Origin: Pycnopodia helianthoides
Taxonomy: Eukaryota; Echinodermata; Asteroidea; Forcipulatida; Asteriidae
NCBI GenBank assembly: GCA_032158295.1
Contig: CM063261.1
Coordinates: 4,526,001-4,590,000, forward strand
Direction: 5' to 3'
DNA length: 64,000 bases
The notes under the pieces were generated by a model. The model was not told the origin of the DNA, did not search any database, and saw only the letters and a list, made by a program, of their open reading frames with translations. Within the stretch, counting starts at the first letter, position 1. The number at the start of each line of letters is the position of its first letter. This document shows, one piece after another, positions 45,101-56,181 of this stretch. The position numbers and the translations under genes were made by a program.

Positions 45101-48100
45101 CTGACTGCCCAGTTTGAAAGTTTTTTAACAAATCCTATACTCGGTCTTTTAGTCTGTGCAAAAGTTTCGTGCATATTCGAACATTGGGACCCCGTTAAAG
45201 TGCACAAGTTTGTTTCCTTCACGCGTTAAAAAAAAGCAAGTACATGGGATCATTGTGAGGTGTCATGGCCAAGCGGTTAAGAGCATGGGATTCAAAATCT
45301 GGTGGTTGAGTCATCAGGGTTTGGGTTCGAATCCCGGTCATGACACTTGTGTCCTTGAGCAAGATGCAAATACTATAATTGCTTCTCTTCACCCAGGGGT
45401 ATAAATGGGTACCTGCACGGGTAGAGGTTGATATTGTGTTTGAAATAGCCTTTGGAGCGCCACGACAGCTCTGGGCTGTATACTCCCGAAGGAACTGAGA
45501 AAGACTACAGGAATGCTATTGGCCCAATGACCGGGCACTAATGTAAAGCGCATTGATACGTTATTGTAAAATGCGCTATATAAGAACTAGTTATTATTAT
45601 TAATATTAAAGTGGTCCCAAAAATGTTCAAATACGCGCGACACTTGCAGGTCTATTGCATCACTTTGAAAAGTCATACAAAAATTGACGTCATGTGTACT
45701 TTACCGCAAATCTCTCAGTTGCGTGGGTCACTGGTGATTTGATGTGTAGCAACCAGCAGTACTAATACTATTAACGTAGTTGGATTGTTTCCTGTTCCGC
45801 CCAGACACAACTTTAGACTGACCGGCATCCTGTATTTAGGTCTTTTTCTGTACCTGGCAATGATCACTGGGAATTATCACATTCTAACCGCAGAAGAAAA
45901 CATCACTGCAGTCTGGGATGGTTGGGTTAGAGAAAACTGTTTAGTTGCCATTCAGAATATGTTTAGAAATCTGTTTTCAAAATTGTGGGCGGGTGTGGGT
46001 TGGTCAAAAGAAATAATAGAAAATCAAAAATCAGTTACATGTAAGAGAAAAAAACAAACTTTTTAAGGGGAAAGTATCTAGAGGTCTTTTCTAGATCATC
46101 TGTCATGTACATGTGTTGTCTGTCTATTGTTATCGGTCAACCTTGTTTGGATAGCTGACCTCCTTGCCTGATGCTAGATGGCAAAAATGTCCTCAACTCT
46201 GAAGTTGCATGCTTGAAACCTTTAATACAAATTCTGGTCCAGTAAACATTTTGAGCTACAAGTTCTGCTGTCTTGTGGATTTGTTTCCCCAAATTCGAGC
46301 CATGCTCTAGTAGTCTTAAATAGTTGTTAGTGTCATTTGCAGTTTGCACATCTGATCTGATTGTGATGTTATCCATGCCAAACAAGAGTAACATTTGTCA
46401 TTGAAAGTACATGTACTGTTTATGTCAGTGATTGGTTTAATAGCGGAAGTTTCTTGCGGGTCATGACTTCTCAGTGAACCAAAACCGTTAAAAGAACTTG
46501 TACGGAGCATGGATCCTGTGTATAGTAGTCATGATTGAAATGTCTGCAAATTGTATCCGTACTTAAAACCGAACTCAAAAGCGATTTGGGATGTACAACT
46601 CTTGATTCAATACCATACCACAGTATGGTAGAGTTTACATTATTACTGTGATTGAGAGTACTAGTAGTAATAGTAGCAGCAGATTTGCTGACATTTCTAA
46701 CGCTGTACCTTATATTGATTCAAAGAGAGGAAGCAAACCATCGTGTCTGTGTTGCAAACATTACCAACACTGCACTCTATCTTGATCTAAAGGCAGTGAG
46801 GCATGCCAATAGAAGCAGTTAGTTATGCCAACATTAATACTGCTGCACTTTATCTTGATTCAAAGAGAGAAACTACATGTAAGTTGGCATTGAGGTTAAG
46901 TTAACACTACCGGCATATTATGCCATTCTATAAACCCCACACACAGATCCTCGTCATTTGATTGGTGGAACACGCGTCACATGTCATCCTTCATTTTGCC
47001 ATGTATACTGCCGCAACACTCAATAAATTTCAATATTGGAATCCAATATGGATAATTATTGTTCGCTTCGCAGCATCGTTTCCAAAATAAATGTCCCAGT
47101 CCGTGTGTCTAAACGAGGCAAGGGCGGGCCAAGGCGGACAAAGTTGGTGTCTTCATGGAGTCGACCATCTTGTTGAGAAGGATTTTTCCAGAAGATTCAG
47201 AGTGTGGGACGGACAAGTTTCTGTGTCTATTTTGTGTTTATTGTGAAAATATTTCAAGGGACGAGGATCTATTCTATTATGTGTGAGTCACGTGAAACAA
47301 ATATCGATTGCAATTTGTTTGTGCATTGATGCAGAATATAATCATGAAATCTGGCTTTTCCATTTCACTCGGCTTTGCCTCGTGAAATAGAACAGTCCAG
47401 GTTTCCTCTTGCGATTATATTCTGCGACAACGCACTCAAAATGCATCCAACATTTGTGGAATATATACGTGTTGTTAGTGAACAGGTCACTGTGCAACAC
47501 TTGCGTTGGACAACTCAAGTGATTTCACAAATTACAATACAACTCTTAGATATGTCGTCTCAAATCACCGCTATCCGTGTTCCTTCATCACAGTTCCTGC
47601 CTGCTCCCATTCTGAACCCCACCACAGAAAGAGATGCCCGTGCACGTATTCAATGGGACCTTAAATACAATCTACAACTCTTGCACATGTACTGTACTAC
47701 AGTCAGAGGATTATCCTAATTCTATAGTTAAGTTTCCTCTGCCCCTGTAGGCTTATTTAATGCCCCCATTTTATTCCCTGATCAATAGGAGTAAGGATTT
47801 AGCGGAGCAACTATTTTGTGATGAAGAAAAACGGACTTGTATCTTGTTTTGATGGCACATTATTGGTGTCCCTTTAGGGAGGGGGTTGGGGGGGGGGTAA
47901 GTTGTGATTTGAATACAACTGGCAAGAGTTTTTGGAAAATTTGTTTGACAGTTTTTAAACAGTAGTTTTCTTGTAGTCCGATGCGTATTGTGGTTTAGGT
48001 CGATGGGTTAAAATAGTATTTATAAGAATGTCTTAAATTCAATATGATGGGGATATTTATTTCAATAGAGGGTTGACTGTAGATGCCCGATCTGCAGAGA

Positions 48101-50623
48101 TATCGATCTGTAAAAAAAAACGGACTTGTTTGGCTTGTGCTCTGTTACGATTTACCTTTGACAGCTCTTCTCTCAATAGAGAAAGAAAGTGGTTGATAAA
48201 TGCATCTTGACGATCGGCTCATATGGACATGTACAGTATCGATAAAAAAAGAGGAAGGGGGTTAAACGAAAGAGAACTGACCAAAATTTATTTTCATGTC
48301 TTTACAGGAATGGAAGCAGTTTGAAATCGAGGTAAACAAAGCCAAACTTTGTTGAAACTCTGTTTTAAAAAGAAACCCAAATCTACGCTTAATTTGAAAT
48401 TTAAAAGAACAAACTTGGAAGTTGAAACTAAAGAAAACGAAAACTTGAAAAGAAACTAAAAAACTAAAATGACCCCCCCCCCATCAAAAAAAAAGATAAG
48501 CACAAAACTTAAAAATTTGAAAAACGATTTCAAAACTTGAAACTTGAGGGAAGACCTTTTCCCTTTAAAGCAACCATAGGCGACGAGAAGGGGCATTGCA
48601 ATTGCCTCCATGCCCTTGGTCATTGCCTCGGTGCCCCTTGAGATGTTTCAATAGAAATTTACAACTTCCTCATAGAAGTGCCCTTTACGCGGGAGAAAAC
48701 GCCTTGGTGCCCTTGCCCTTTCAACAAAAAAAAAACTAGAACGGTTACTGTATTATTTTGGGTGGATGGGAAGACGTTTATACACTGACTCTATATTTAT
48801 ACAAGATGAAACTCATGGTGATACCTCACAACCAAGCAAATCAGGCTCACCCACACAACTCACAAGGAAAGACCGATTTGGAACGAGGGTAGAAAAGATT
48901 ATTAGAGGAAATCTGAACAATCCCTGCCCCTCTTGATCTTTTCTAGTTGTACGTCAGCAAGCTTCCTTTTGGAGGTTTTTTGTTTGCACCTTGCGATACT
49001 GCGCATTGGTGCCTTCTTGAGGGCTCTCCGTTAACACCAGGCCCGGCATACCTTGTCTAGTAAAAACTGCCACAGGCTAGTAAACACCACTTCTCAATTT
49101 GCCCCGTGGGCTTACTAGAAACTGTGCAACCTACTCGTTTAAAATGCTCCCACTTCTTCCTTTTCAGATGTGAATAATAATTGGTTTTAAATGTGTTAAT
49201 TTATTTTTGAGTGTGTGAATGTAACTTCATTTGACCGATAAACTGGTTGTGATCGCTGCTATTAGTACATCAGCAAAGATGCATTTCTGACAATGCTGTT
49301 TAAATTCTTGGCCACTAAAACTTCATGGGGGCACGTAGAATGCACAGTTTACTAAGCCCGGTGGGCTACTTACAAAAAGCTTAAGCGCGAGGCCTGCAAA
49401 GGGATTGGGCTGAGGTACGTAGCAAAAGTACATTACGTACCTCAGCCTCACATCCCTTTGCAGGCCTCGCGCTTACAATTACATGTACACAGGATGATTA
49501 AATACTTTAACCTGCCCACTGTCTGACCATTCAAATTGTCCAGCTGTGGTTTTGAAAGATAAAGTATGTCAGCCTGCACTATGTGATGGATGCATCTACA
49601 CACAGTACAAACATGTTTCACTTTTAGCTCTGTGCTGCCATTCACAAACAGCAGTTGAAGGGTTTCAAATGGTCCACCAACTAGCTTGAATTTTTTTTAC
49701 CAAGAGCAGGAGGACTAATCAATCTTTGATATAAACTGCCTACAGTGTTGATGAAGATGCACATCATAAGGCTGGATTCAGAATTGGTGTTCTGTAGGCT
49801 TTTACAAACTTGCCGATCCTGTGGTAGATCAAATAAAAAATAAAGGAATTGATCACAATTTTTTTCAATATTTCAAAACATTCAGTAATGTGTTTCTTTC
49901 TAATGATTGATAAGGTTGTTGTTGGGGGGGGGGGTTGTGGTAGGGGGGAGGAGGAGGGGGAGGGGAGGTTGCACTTGTCTTTCATCTTCCTACCTCAGCC
50001 CCCTTCTATAGTAGTATACTTACATGTATGTCTACTAAATGTATTTGGAGTTTGTTCACAACGACAACCAAATTACATCATTGTAGTTCTGTCGTCTGTG
50101 TGTTCCTGACTTCTATGCTGTGATGCATAGAATAACATCACTGCACATTGATACTTTTGTCAGCAACTTCCATCGCCTGATGGCCTGATGCTTCTAGGAG
50201 GCAATTGCCTCTGTTGCCTCTGGTCGTTGCTTTGGTGCCCCTTGAAGCGTTCCAAGAGAAATTTACAATTTCCTTCATCGATGCAACGTCGGCAATTGCC
50301 TCTGTTGCCCCATGTCATTGCCTTGGTGCCCCTTGAAATGTTCCAATACAAATCTACAATTTCCTCATTAAGTTGCTCTTTGCCAAGAATGCCCCTGGTG
50401 CCCTTGCCTTTTCAAAAACGAACCGGCCTGGTAATCTTGTAAATACAGTTACTATGTTTGAATAATTGAGCACAATTATTTGAATGATTAAATACAATTT
50501 GAATAATTGAATACATTTATCTGAAATCAAATCCTCCATTTGTTTGATCTTTCAATGAACATCTCTAATCTGTCATTTTATTATTTTGCAGGTGACTGCT
50601 TCTATGAAGGCTTCAAATATGGG
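30059..50623 (+). CDS. Secreted or membrane protein gene, first two coding exons (VWC-like start)
   Basis: Exons 30059-30152 and 50592-50623 join in phase. The protein begins MELLTRNVVRTFWARWLV, then LGAALLWCAVSVQ and GDCFYEGFKYG. The first 31 residues form a typical signal peptide: basic n-region, hydrophobic core LVLGAALLWCAV, small residues before the likely cleavage near Ser-Val-Gln. The mature start Cys-x-Tyr-x-Gly-x-x-Tyr resembles the opening of a von Willebrand factor type C domain, as in fibrillar collagen N-propeptides and BMP-binding proteins. Only 11 residues are available, so the family is inference. The start ATG is fixed by two in-frame stops just upstream. No later exon was found. 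Confidence 0.6.
30670..30845 (-). repeat. TIR repeat, 'aggcctgatgctt' subtype
   Basis: Begins caggcctgatgcttt and ends gaagtatcgggcctg, inverted ends. The interior reads in the opposite sense to 19832-19970 (aagggcaagggcaccaaggc, ggcaacggaggcaattgctt). Confidence 0.85.
34635..34770. repeat. Clustered 'gggtgtccaaa' motif
   Basis: The phrase gggtgtccaaa occurs four times at irregular spacing (34635-34752), followed by an inverted relic (gacacccagacacccctctg). Confidence 0.6.
35643..35730 (-). repeat. tRNA-like SINE head, minus strand
   Basis: Reverse reading begins gggaaatctcggtggtctag, ttggtgagac and has a B box gtgggttcgaaacc. The stem pairing is incomplete and no body was recognised. Confidence 0.6.
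36843..37245 (+). mobile_element. MITE, GGTCATAGATTGGTAA family
   Basis: Left end aggtagcgtcatagattggt; right end accaatctatggccctctct. Colinear with 11823-12251 with a few deletions. Confidence 0.85.
37421..37890. repeat. Direct ~200-bp duplication with spacer
   Basis: 37421-37618 and 37690-37890 share aaaatgataaatt, tttgtgggttttaaaagttt, aacgcctaaaagctgaaact and cagcattccctcacagtc in order. Copies are separated by about 70 bases. Confidence 0.85.
38113..38260 (+). repeat. TIR repeat, 'ggcctggaatt' subtype
   Basis: Starts agacctggaattacac and ends gaaattccaggcctg. The interior has the family words ggcctttgttgcccctggtg, aaaagtttcccttagac, gaagtgcccttcgcaaaatg. Confidence 0.8.
38348..38515 (+). 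repeat. TIR repeat, 'ggcctggaatt' subtype
   Basis: Starts caggcctggaattacac and ends gaaattccaggcctg. It has an A-rich expansion at 38431-38443. Confidence 0.85.
39877..39894. repeat. G18 homopolymer
   Basis: Eighteen consecutive G, a likely sequencing and assembly weak point. Confidence 0.9.
41786..41945 (-). repeat. TIR repeat, 'ggcctggaatt' subtype, best preserved
   Basis: Ends are exact 13-bp inverted complements, caggcctggaatt and aattccaggcctg. At 160 bp it is a complete copy read on the minus strand. Confidence 0.9.
42128..42346. repeat. 52-bp tandem repeat, 4.2 copies
   Basis: Unit aacaaaaagtaaaattataa...gatcaccaatttc, repeated every 52 bases from 42128 to 42335 with a partial fifth. 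Variation is a handful of substitutions. Confidence 0.95.
42345..42545 (+). repeat. Dispersed repeat (uninterrupted relative of 200-750)
   Basis: Shares cagattgtgtattc, ttgattcctgcgtggaca, caaaaacgctaccacctttt and ggttttattg with the window start. It lacks the insert found at 371-696. Confidence 0.8.
43008..43115. repeat. Two direct copies of a ~58-bp unit
   Basis: gatgaaatgtgctctg, cactgtgacaatgagggttg occurs at 43011-43052 and 43069-43110. The longest open frame of the window (minus strand, 42720-43223) crosses it. Confidence 0.85.
43270..43420 (-). repeat. tRNA-derived repeat, core reversed relative to 6112-6285
   Basis: Left flank aataaaccacaagggaacct and the arm tttggggttgaacaaag match the 6.1 kb copy in the same direction. 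The tRNA-like core then runs in the opposite direction (tctaccaattgagctatc is the reversed A box; gcgggacttgga the reversed B box). Confidence 0.7.
45030..45110 (-). repeat. tRNA-like SINE head, minus strand
   Basis: Reverse reading shows an A-box relic (ttggtgtagtggtatc) and a B box (ccagttcgaatcccgcc). The upstream phrase gcaatcaggtacatgtaggg, actggaatcc also occurs, diverged, at 57040-57070. Confidence 0.6.
45254..45601 (+). mobile_element. tRNA-derived SINE
   Basis: Intact A box ggccaagcggttaagagc and B box gggttcgaatcccgg, with a 3' body different from the 11 kb copy (aagcgcattgatacg, aaaatgcgctatataagaac) and a (TTA)n tail. Probably a different subfamily. Confidence 0.85.
46225..46310. 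repeat. Fragment shared with 10440-10515
   Basis: ttctggtccagtaaacattt, agctac, ctgctgtcttgt and ccccaaattcgagccatg parallel 10448-10519. Confidence 0.6.
48583..48728 (+). repeat. TIR repeat, 'aggcctgatgctt' subtype, ends eroded
   Basis: Interior words are intact (gcaattgcctccatgccctt, attgcctcggtgccccttg, aatagaaatttacaacttcc, gccttggtgcccttgccctt). The terminal repeats are no longer recognisable. Confidence 0.75.
49040..49400. repeat. Dispersed repeat, 'ctagtaaacacca' family
   Basis: Relative of 5965-6480 without the tRNA-like insert. It runs directly into the hairpin at 49382. Confidence 0.7.
49382..49475. repeat. Long hairpin, ~40-bp arms
   Basis: 49382-49421 and 49434-49475 are inverted complements apart from a small internal bulge: taagcgcgaggcctgcaaag and ctgaggtacgta are both mirrored. 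The loop is about 12 bases. Confidence 0.9.
50179..50430 (+). repeat. TIR repeat with an internal partial duplication
   Basis: Starts ggcctgatggcctgatgctt and ends aaacgaaccggcctgg. The core caattgcctctgttgcc... occurs twice, at about 50200 and 50292, each followed by gccccttgaa...ttccaa. It ends 161 bases upstream of the small exon at 50592. Confidence 0.8.
50592..50623 (+). CDS. 32-nt exon of the second gene (GDCFYEGFKYG)
   Basis: Acceptor ttattttgcag, donor gggGTAAGT, both strong. GT completes Gly from the previous exon; then DCFYEGFKYG, ending in phase 0. Cys-Phe-Tyr-Glu-Gly-Phe-Lys-Tyr-Gly fits the first cysteine and the aromatic-Gly-x-x-Tyr of VWC modules. The joining phase and the signal peptide upstream support it, but with 11 residues a chance exon cannot be excluded. 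Confidence 0.55.
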
Positions 50624-51689
50624 GTAAGTACAGTAGTTTGTCAAAACTGACAATGTGGACTTTGGGACTTGCATCTGACATACGTAAATGTGTGCAAACA
50701 CATGAATAGTCTCCACTTGGGCAGAAGTTCTCAGTTGGGAAGCTTAAAAAGTCACTCAGAAAGTCTCTTCTTATATGGGTTTTGCGGCATTGCATGGTGA
50801 GGTATCAATATATATTCGGTTTGCGGTAACACCATGTGTATAAATATCTACTTTGCTGTGTAGATTTTGTTCTTTAGAGAACTTGTCTTGCTATTTATTC
50901 TACTACCGCGGAGTAGATTTTCGGAATTCGGGAGACTTCTCAGTTCTGAAAAGAACTGTCCTGCTTATTAACTATTACCTGGGCGGGAGGTAGGAAATCG
51001 GACTGGACTACTATTTTAGCTTTATGGATCGGGGGGACTTCTCGTAATTAACTGCACTGCCGCGGAGTGAGTTCTTAGTCTCTTCTTAGCAATAAACTTC
51101 ACTTTTTGGTTCAGTCAGTTTATATTGGGTCTCCATGATACCTGACATGAATAGCCCAAAACCACAGTGAGGGTCCACAGAGGTACCCCCCCCCCCCCAA
51201 TGCAATGGATGTGAGTTATTGGTTCCTTCCGCAGTGATCTTCAAACCCTTCCTTCACACCCAAACAGGTTATTTAGTCTGGTGCCGTAACCTCTGGGTCC
51301 GTCAGGTAGTTTGTCATCACACAGCACACAGAATGGGTTGGGAGGGAAGGGAAGGAGGGGGGGGGTGATCTGATCATCAGACCCCATGGACACTCCTTTT
51401 ATGTTTGTCATCATCCCTGCGCAATGCTCTGTACTTTATTTAGTTGTGACGGCATTTTGCAGTGAAGAACCAAACTAAATGACCTTTATGTAACCATGCT
51501 AGCTAAATGTAGTGTCTCCAAGTAAGGACGTCAGTTCTTTGAATTCATACATGACGCTGTTAATATGTAGCTGTTCTTTCTAGTATCAAATAGTAGAAGC
51601 CGGAAGCTATTTAATGTATCTGATTGTACATAGTACGTGTAAAACTGGTGTAGAGGTTTCTGATTCTGTAACCTAGGTAGCAGGGTTTC

Positions 51690-52530
51690 TGATCGGTTAC
51701 CAGCCCTAACTGGGCAAGGGGTTCCTGATCGGTTACTAGCCCTAACTGGGCAAGGGTTCCTGATCGGTTAGTAGCCCTAACTGGGCAAGGGATCCTGATC
51801 GGTTACTAGTTCTAACTGGGCAAGGGTTCCTGATCGGTTAGTAGCCCTAACTGGGCAAGGGTTCCTGATCGGTTACTAGCCCTAACTGGGCAAGGGTTCC
51901 TGATCGGTTACTAGCCCTAACTGGGCAAGGGTTCCTGACAGGTTACTAGCCCTAACTGGGCAAGGGTTCCTGATCGGTTACTAGCCCTAACTGGGCAAGG
52001 GTTCCTGATCGGTTACTAGCCCTAACTGGGCAAGGGTTCCTGACAGGTTACTAGCCCTAACTGGGCAAGGGTTCCTGATCGGTTACTAGCCCTAACTGGG
52101 CAAGGGTTCCTGACAGGTTACTAGCCCTAACTGGGCAAGGGTTCCTGATCGGTTACTAGCCCTAACTGGGCAAGGGTTCCTGATCGGTTACTAGCTCTAA
52201 CTGGGCAAGGGTTCCTGACAGGTTACTAGCCCTAACTGGGCAAGGGTTCCTGATCGGTTACTAGCCCTAACTGGGCAAGGGTTCCTGACAGGTTACTAGC
52301 CCTAACTGGGCAAGGGTTCCTGATCGGTTACTAGCCCTAACTGGGCAAGGGTTCCTGACAGGTTACTAGCCCTAACTGGGCAAGGGTTCCTGATCGGTTA
52401 CTAGCCCTAACTGGGCAAGGGTTCCTGATCGGTTACTAGCCCTAACTGGGCAAGGGTTCCTGACAGGTTACTAGCCCTAACTGGGCAAGGGTTCCTGATC
52501 GGTTACTAGCCCTAACTTGGCAAGGGTTCC
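51690..52530. repeat. 35-bp minisatellite, 24 copies
   Basis: Unit of 35 bases: tgatcggttactagccctaa followed by ctgggcaagggttcc. There are two main variants, tgatcggtta (T) and tgacaggtta (A). Order of copies 1-24: TTTTTTTA TTATA TTATA TA TTAT. Copies are otherwise almost identical, with more substitutions in copies 1-5 and 24. Copy 1 has one extra G. Confidence 0.97.
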
Positions 52531-53062
52531 TGATTTGATTTGAGACAACACCACCTCATCCTGACTGAATTGGGTCAGATGCTGTATCCTTAATTGGACA
52601 GGGATATACAATTAAGTTCCTTAATTTGAACTTAAAATAGGCTATGCCAGTATCTCTCCAACAATCAGTGGACATGACATATGGCTAAAGACATCATGTG
52701 TGCACATTTATACATGGACCATGATTTACAAAGATGCCTCATTAGGTCTTAGATAAGATAGGTAATGTAGCCACAGATTACATACACCTTGCCCAGTAAC
52801 CAGGAATGTGCCAGATAAATATTGGTACCATATCAAATAGGACAAGTGGACAAGCCATACGTGTACTTTGAATAAGGGAGTTGAAAATTATACCCCCATG
52901 AAGTTGGTTGTTTTTAACTATTGTCACATCAGGGCAAGATTGGGAATTGGTCAAGAAAGTTGGGCATTGAGAGGTTGGAAGGATGGAGTTAGCCCCCTCT
53001 TTGTTTCTTCTGTATTCTGAATGTGACGATACAATTTCTCCTTCCGTGGTCCAGTACAGTTT

Positions 53063-53214
53063 CAGGCCTGGAATTTTTATCTTTGAGAGGGCAAGGGCCA
53101 TTTTTTTCATTTTGCAGAGGGCACTTCCATTAGAAAAACCTTAAAGTCTTGGACGGGGCACCAAGGCCAAGAGCAGGGGGCAACATCATGGAGGGAACAT
53201 CTAAAGAATTCCCA
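53063..53214 (-). repeat. TIR repeat, 'ggcctggaatt' subtype, one end eroded
   Basis: Starts caggcctggaatttttatct, then ttgagagggcaagggcc, gaggccaaga-like words. The far end (aagaattcc) is degraded. Confidence 0.75.
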
Positions 53215-56181
53215 ACAGACCGGGTTGTTATTGTTCAACATCAGTTGCTTTAAAGAAATTTGTTTTTTTGCACTGTGTGTGAACCCTGTGAAGCACATAT
53301 CAACAATTCTAACATGTTCATTGTCCTGTACAACAAAGTGTAGGAAGTGATCAGTGATGCACAGATATCATTTTTGTTGTTTAATCTCAGTGTAAGGGGA
53401 TATGGGGGGATCAGATAGTTTCAGTGTGCCGGTTGAACTTCTGAACTTTTCACTGGAAAGCCGTATACAAAAGAACTTGTATTTACACAGCTACTAGCAC
53501 ACTGTGCATGTATTCATGTTTGAGCTTGCACTGAGTCGAAAGAGGTTGATATTGATCCACATTTGCCATGATGCATGTGCACGATACATATGTACATGGT
53601 ATTGTATGGGAATTTCGATTGGCTTTTTGACACTGCTACCCTTTGACTTATTCTCCATTATTTGAAAAACGATCTCAGACTATTTCTGGTTTACTGCGTC
53701 CATGAAACTAAGATGGAGACCATTGCTTCTTAGCTCTGTTTCATCTTTGTCTTGTTCTACGCGTTCATCAACAATTAGTAATAGTGATTCTAATGATACT
53801 ATAAAGGGGCCTGACCATTTTGTCTCGGAGCCTTGTTACTCTATAGTCGTATTGATTTGAATAAGAGAAAATCCCGCCCCCAAAACCCCAAATTCAAGAT
53901 GGCTGTTGCAAGATACAAAGTTGATAGAAATGATCGTTGATGCCCCGTGAGTATCAAGCCTTAGTTTTTAAGAAGCGTAACATTTGAGGTGGACATTGAC
54001 ATTGTGGAGTTGTCTGGAACCGATGACTTCCAATGACCTCTGGGACATGATGACCTCTGACACATTATCTAAATAAGTGGTCATAGTCACTCCTATCCGT
54101 CGCATCCTTATCATGGGACATTATTGTCTTCATGCTTGATCTACTTTGTCTAGTCACCCTTTCCTTCATATTGGCCTCAAACCTAGAAGCGAATTAACAA
54201 GAAACTGAACAGGAATGAAAAATGGATGTCGTAGGTGGAGGGGTTTCCGAGATCCGTGGATGTCTGTGCAACTGGGCTTGAGGCAGAATAGAGTTTCAAA
54301 GTTGTCAGTAGACTGGATGGTCCAGAAATAAACAGCAGACTTTAGGAAACTTTAGGCCTACTTCCATTAGATTTACTGTTCTTGAAAATGTGGTCATTCC
54401 CAGGTTTACACAACTAGTGGAAAACTCATAAATTACATCTACACTACCCTGGTACCTCCATCTTGATAAATTTGCTCTTTTTCTGATTTTTTTGTGTACA
54501 GGGTAACTCAACTCAAAGTACTTCCATTTGGTTAAGAAGTTTATAAAGATGACATAAATTCTTTCTGTTTTGATGAAAACTGTAGAGAATTTGAAATACA
54601 ACAAATTAAAAAAATTATTGTTTGTTTGACAAGCTTTATGAACGTACGTCCATACAATGGGAGAAAAATGTTGGGGAATAGTAATGGAACCTATGTGTGC
54701 AATACGAGAATCTACATTTTCTTGACCTTGTTAAATTTATGTGTACATTTCTTGTTAAATCTTATTTCCACTGTGAGGAACTGAAAATGGAGGTTCCCTC
54801 TCTCTTTGTCCATATAATGCATTCCAGAGTAAGCATTTATTTTCTTTGGTAAATTGACCACTGATAGCAGGCATCGACCTATCAAAACAGTCCCCGCTGT
54901 GACCCCCCTCAAGCAGACACTTGATGGAGTAACAGTTGGTTGCTACTCAAAGACTGACCGTAAGCACAGCAAGGAGCAATGACACCAACTACATGTACCT
55001 GATTCCCACTCACACCATCCTGTACTCTGTGTTGTCACCAAATACATGATTCTCACTTTTTAAAAATATATAGGCCTACATGTCGTCACCGCTTGTGTCA
55101 AAAGATCACAACATTTGGTAAATTGATTGTTGTACAAATTCTTGACATACTCATTGCTGTTAACATTTTCAGCAAGTTACAGGACCTAACACGTAATGGT
55201 TTTGTAATTACATGCCTGGTAAGTCACTAGATTTGCCATTGTCCATTGAATTGCATAGCGCTGGCATTTGAGCTGCAGAAACTTAATTTGTGTGGGAAAA
55301 CGCATACTTTTGTTAAGGGAATCAGGCTAGCAGTGCCTAAGTCGGAGCCGGAGTCTAAGCTATGGTTTCAAAAATGGCCGTTATAAATATGTTATGCAAT
55401 ATTTTTTGATGAACCACAAAACTTTAGTTGAGCTTCATTTGATAAATCAATGCCCGTTAGTTCCTCTGTATTTGTTACCCGTTACCCGCTCAATGGTGAA
55501 TTACCATCCCAGAGAGGTCACAATAATGCAGCCTAATTTTGGAAATCAGGTCATAACCGCGTTGGCATACTCCCTTTAAAGAGAACAGCTTGGGGAGACA
55601 CAGTGAGAGGTGCCACCTCCAATGTTGACCCCCCAGGCCCCCATCAATTATAACATACTGCACATGAAGTGACACACATCATAAACTGATCGGTGCAAAT
55701 TTATCACTGCCTGGTGATCATCTTTGACCCCCCAAAAACATACACCCAAAACTCATGTAGTGTCCCCTTGTTTACATACCATGGGTACCCCGTAAAATTG
55801 CTGGTTTGATCCTCCCTGACACCCAGTTTAACCCACGACCCGGAGTTCGCGCTGTAAAGAGGAGCCGTCAGATTTGTCGGTGCCTTGTCTTGAAACATCC
55901 CAGACTTGTTGCGGATCGCCAGGGAAAAACAGAGGAGGAATTATTGTTAGTTTTGTTTTTTTACCTTGAGTGGAGTTGAAAAGCTTGAGCGGTCACCCGT
56001 TAAATCAGAAATGGTTCTGTCCAGTGAGTTTCCGTGGTGGGAATAATGGGACATCCTCACAACATCCGCTCAGTTGTAGAATTGATGTTGACTCGCTTAA
56101 TTTTCAGAGGTACTTAAGTGTGAAATTGCAGAGGAGGACCTATGGTTGGTAACTTGGTAGGGTGTGTAAGGCAAGAAATAA

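Larger units (their letters stand above)
30153..50591 (+). other. 20.4 kb first intron of the second gene
   Basis: Donor at 30153 and acceptor at 50591. No other exon was recognised inside. It contains many repeats, listed separately. Stretches 31000-34600, 35750-36840, 38600-41780 and 44200-45250 hold nothing I can identify beyond homopolymers and scattered ACATGTA words. Confidence 0.5.

Noticed and set aside
47375..47719. 114-codon open frame
   Set aside because: No domain recognised, an arbitrary start near a repeat-like stretch, and no splice sites or partners that fit.
51690..52530. CRISPR array
   Set aside because: The units are contiguous 35-bp tandem copies without variable spacers, and the genome is an animal's.
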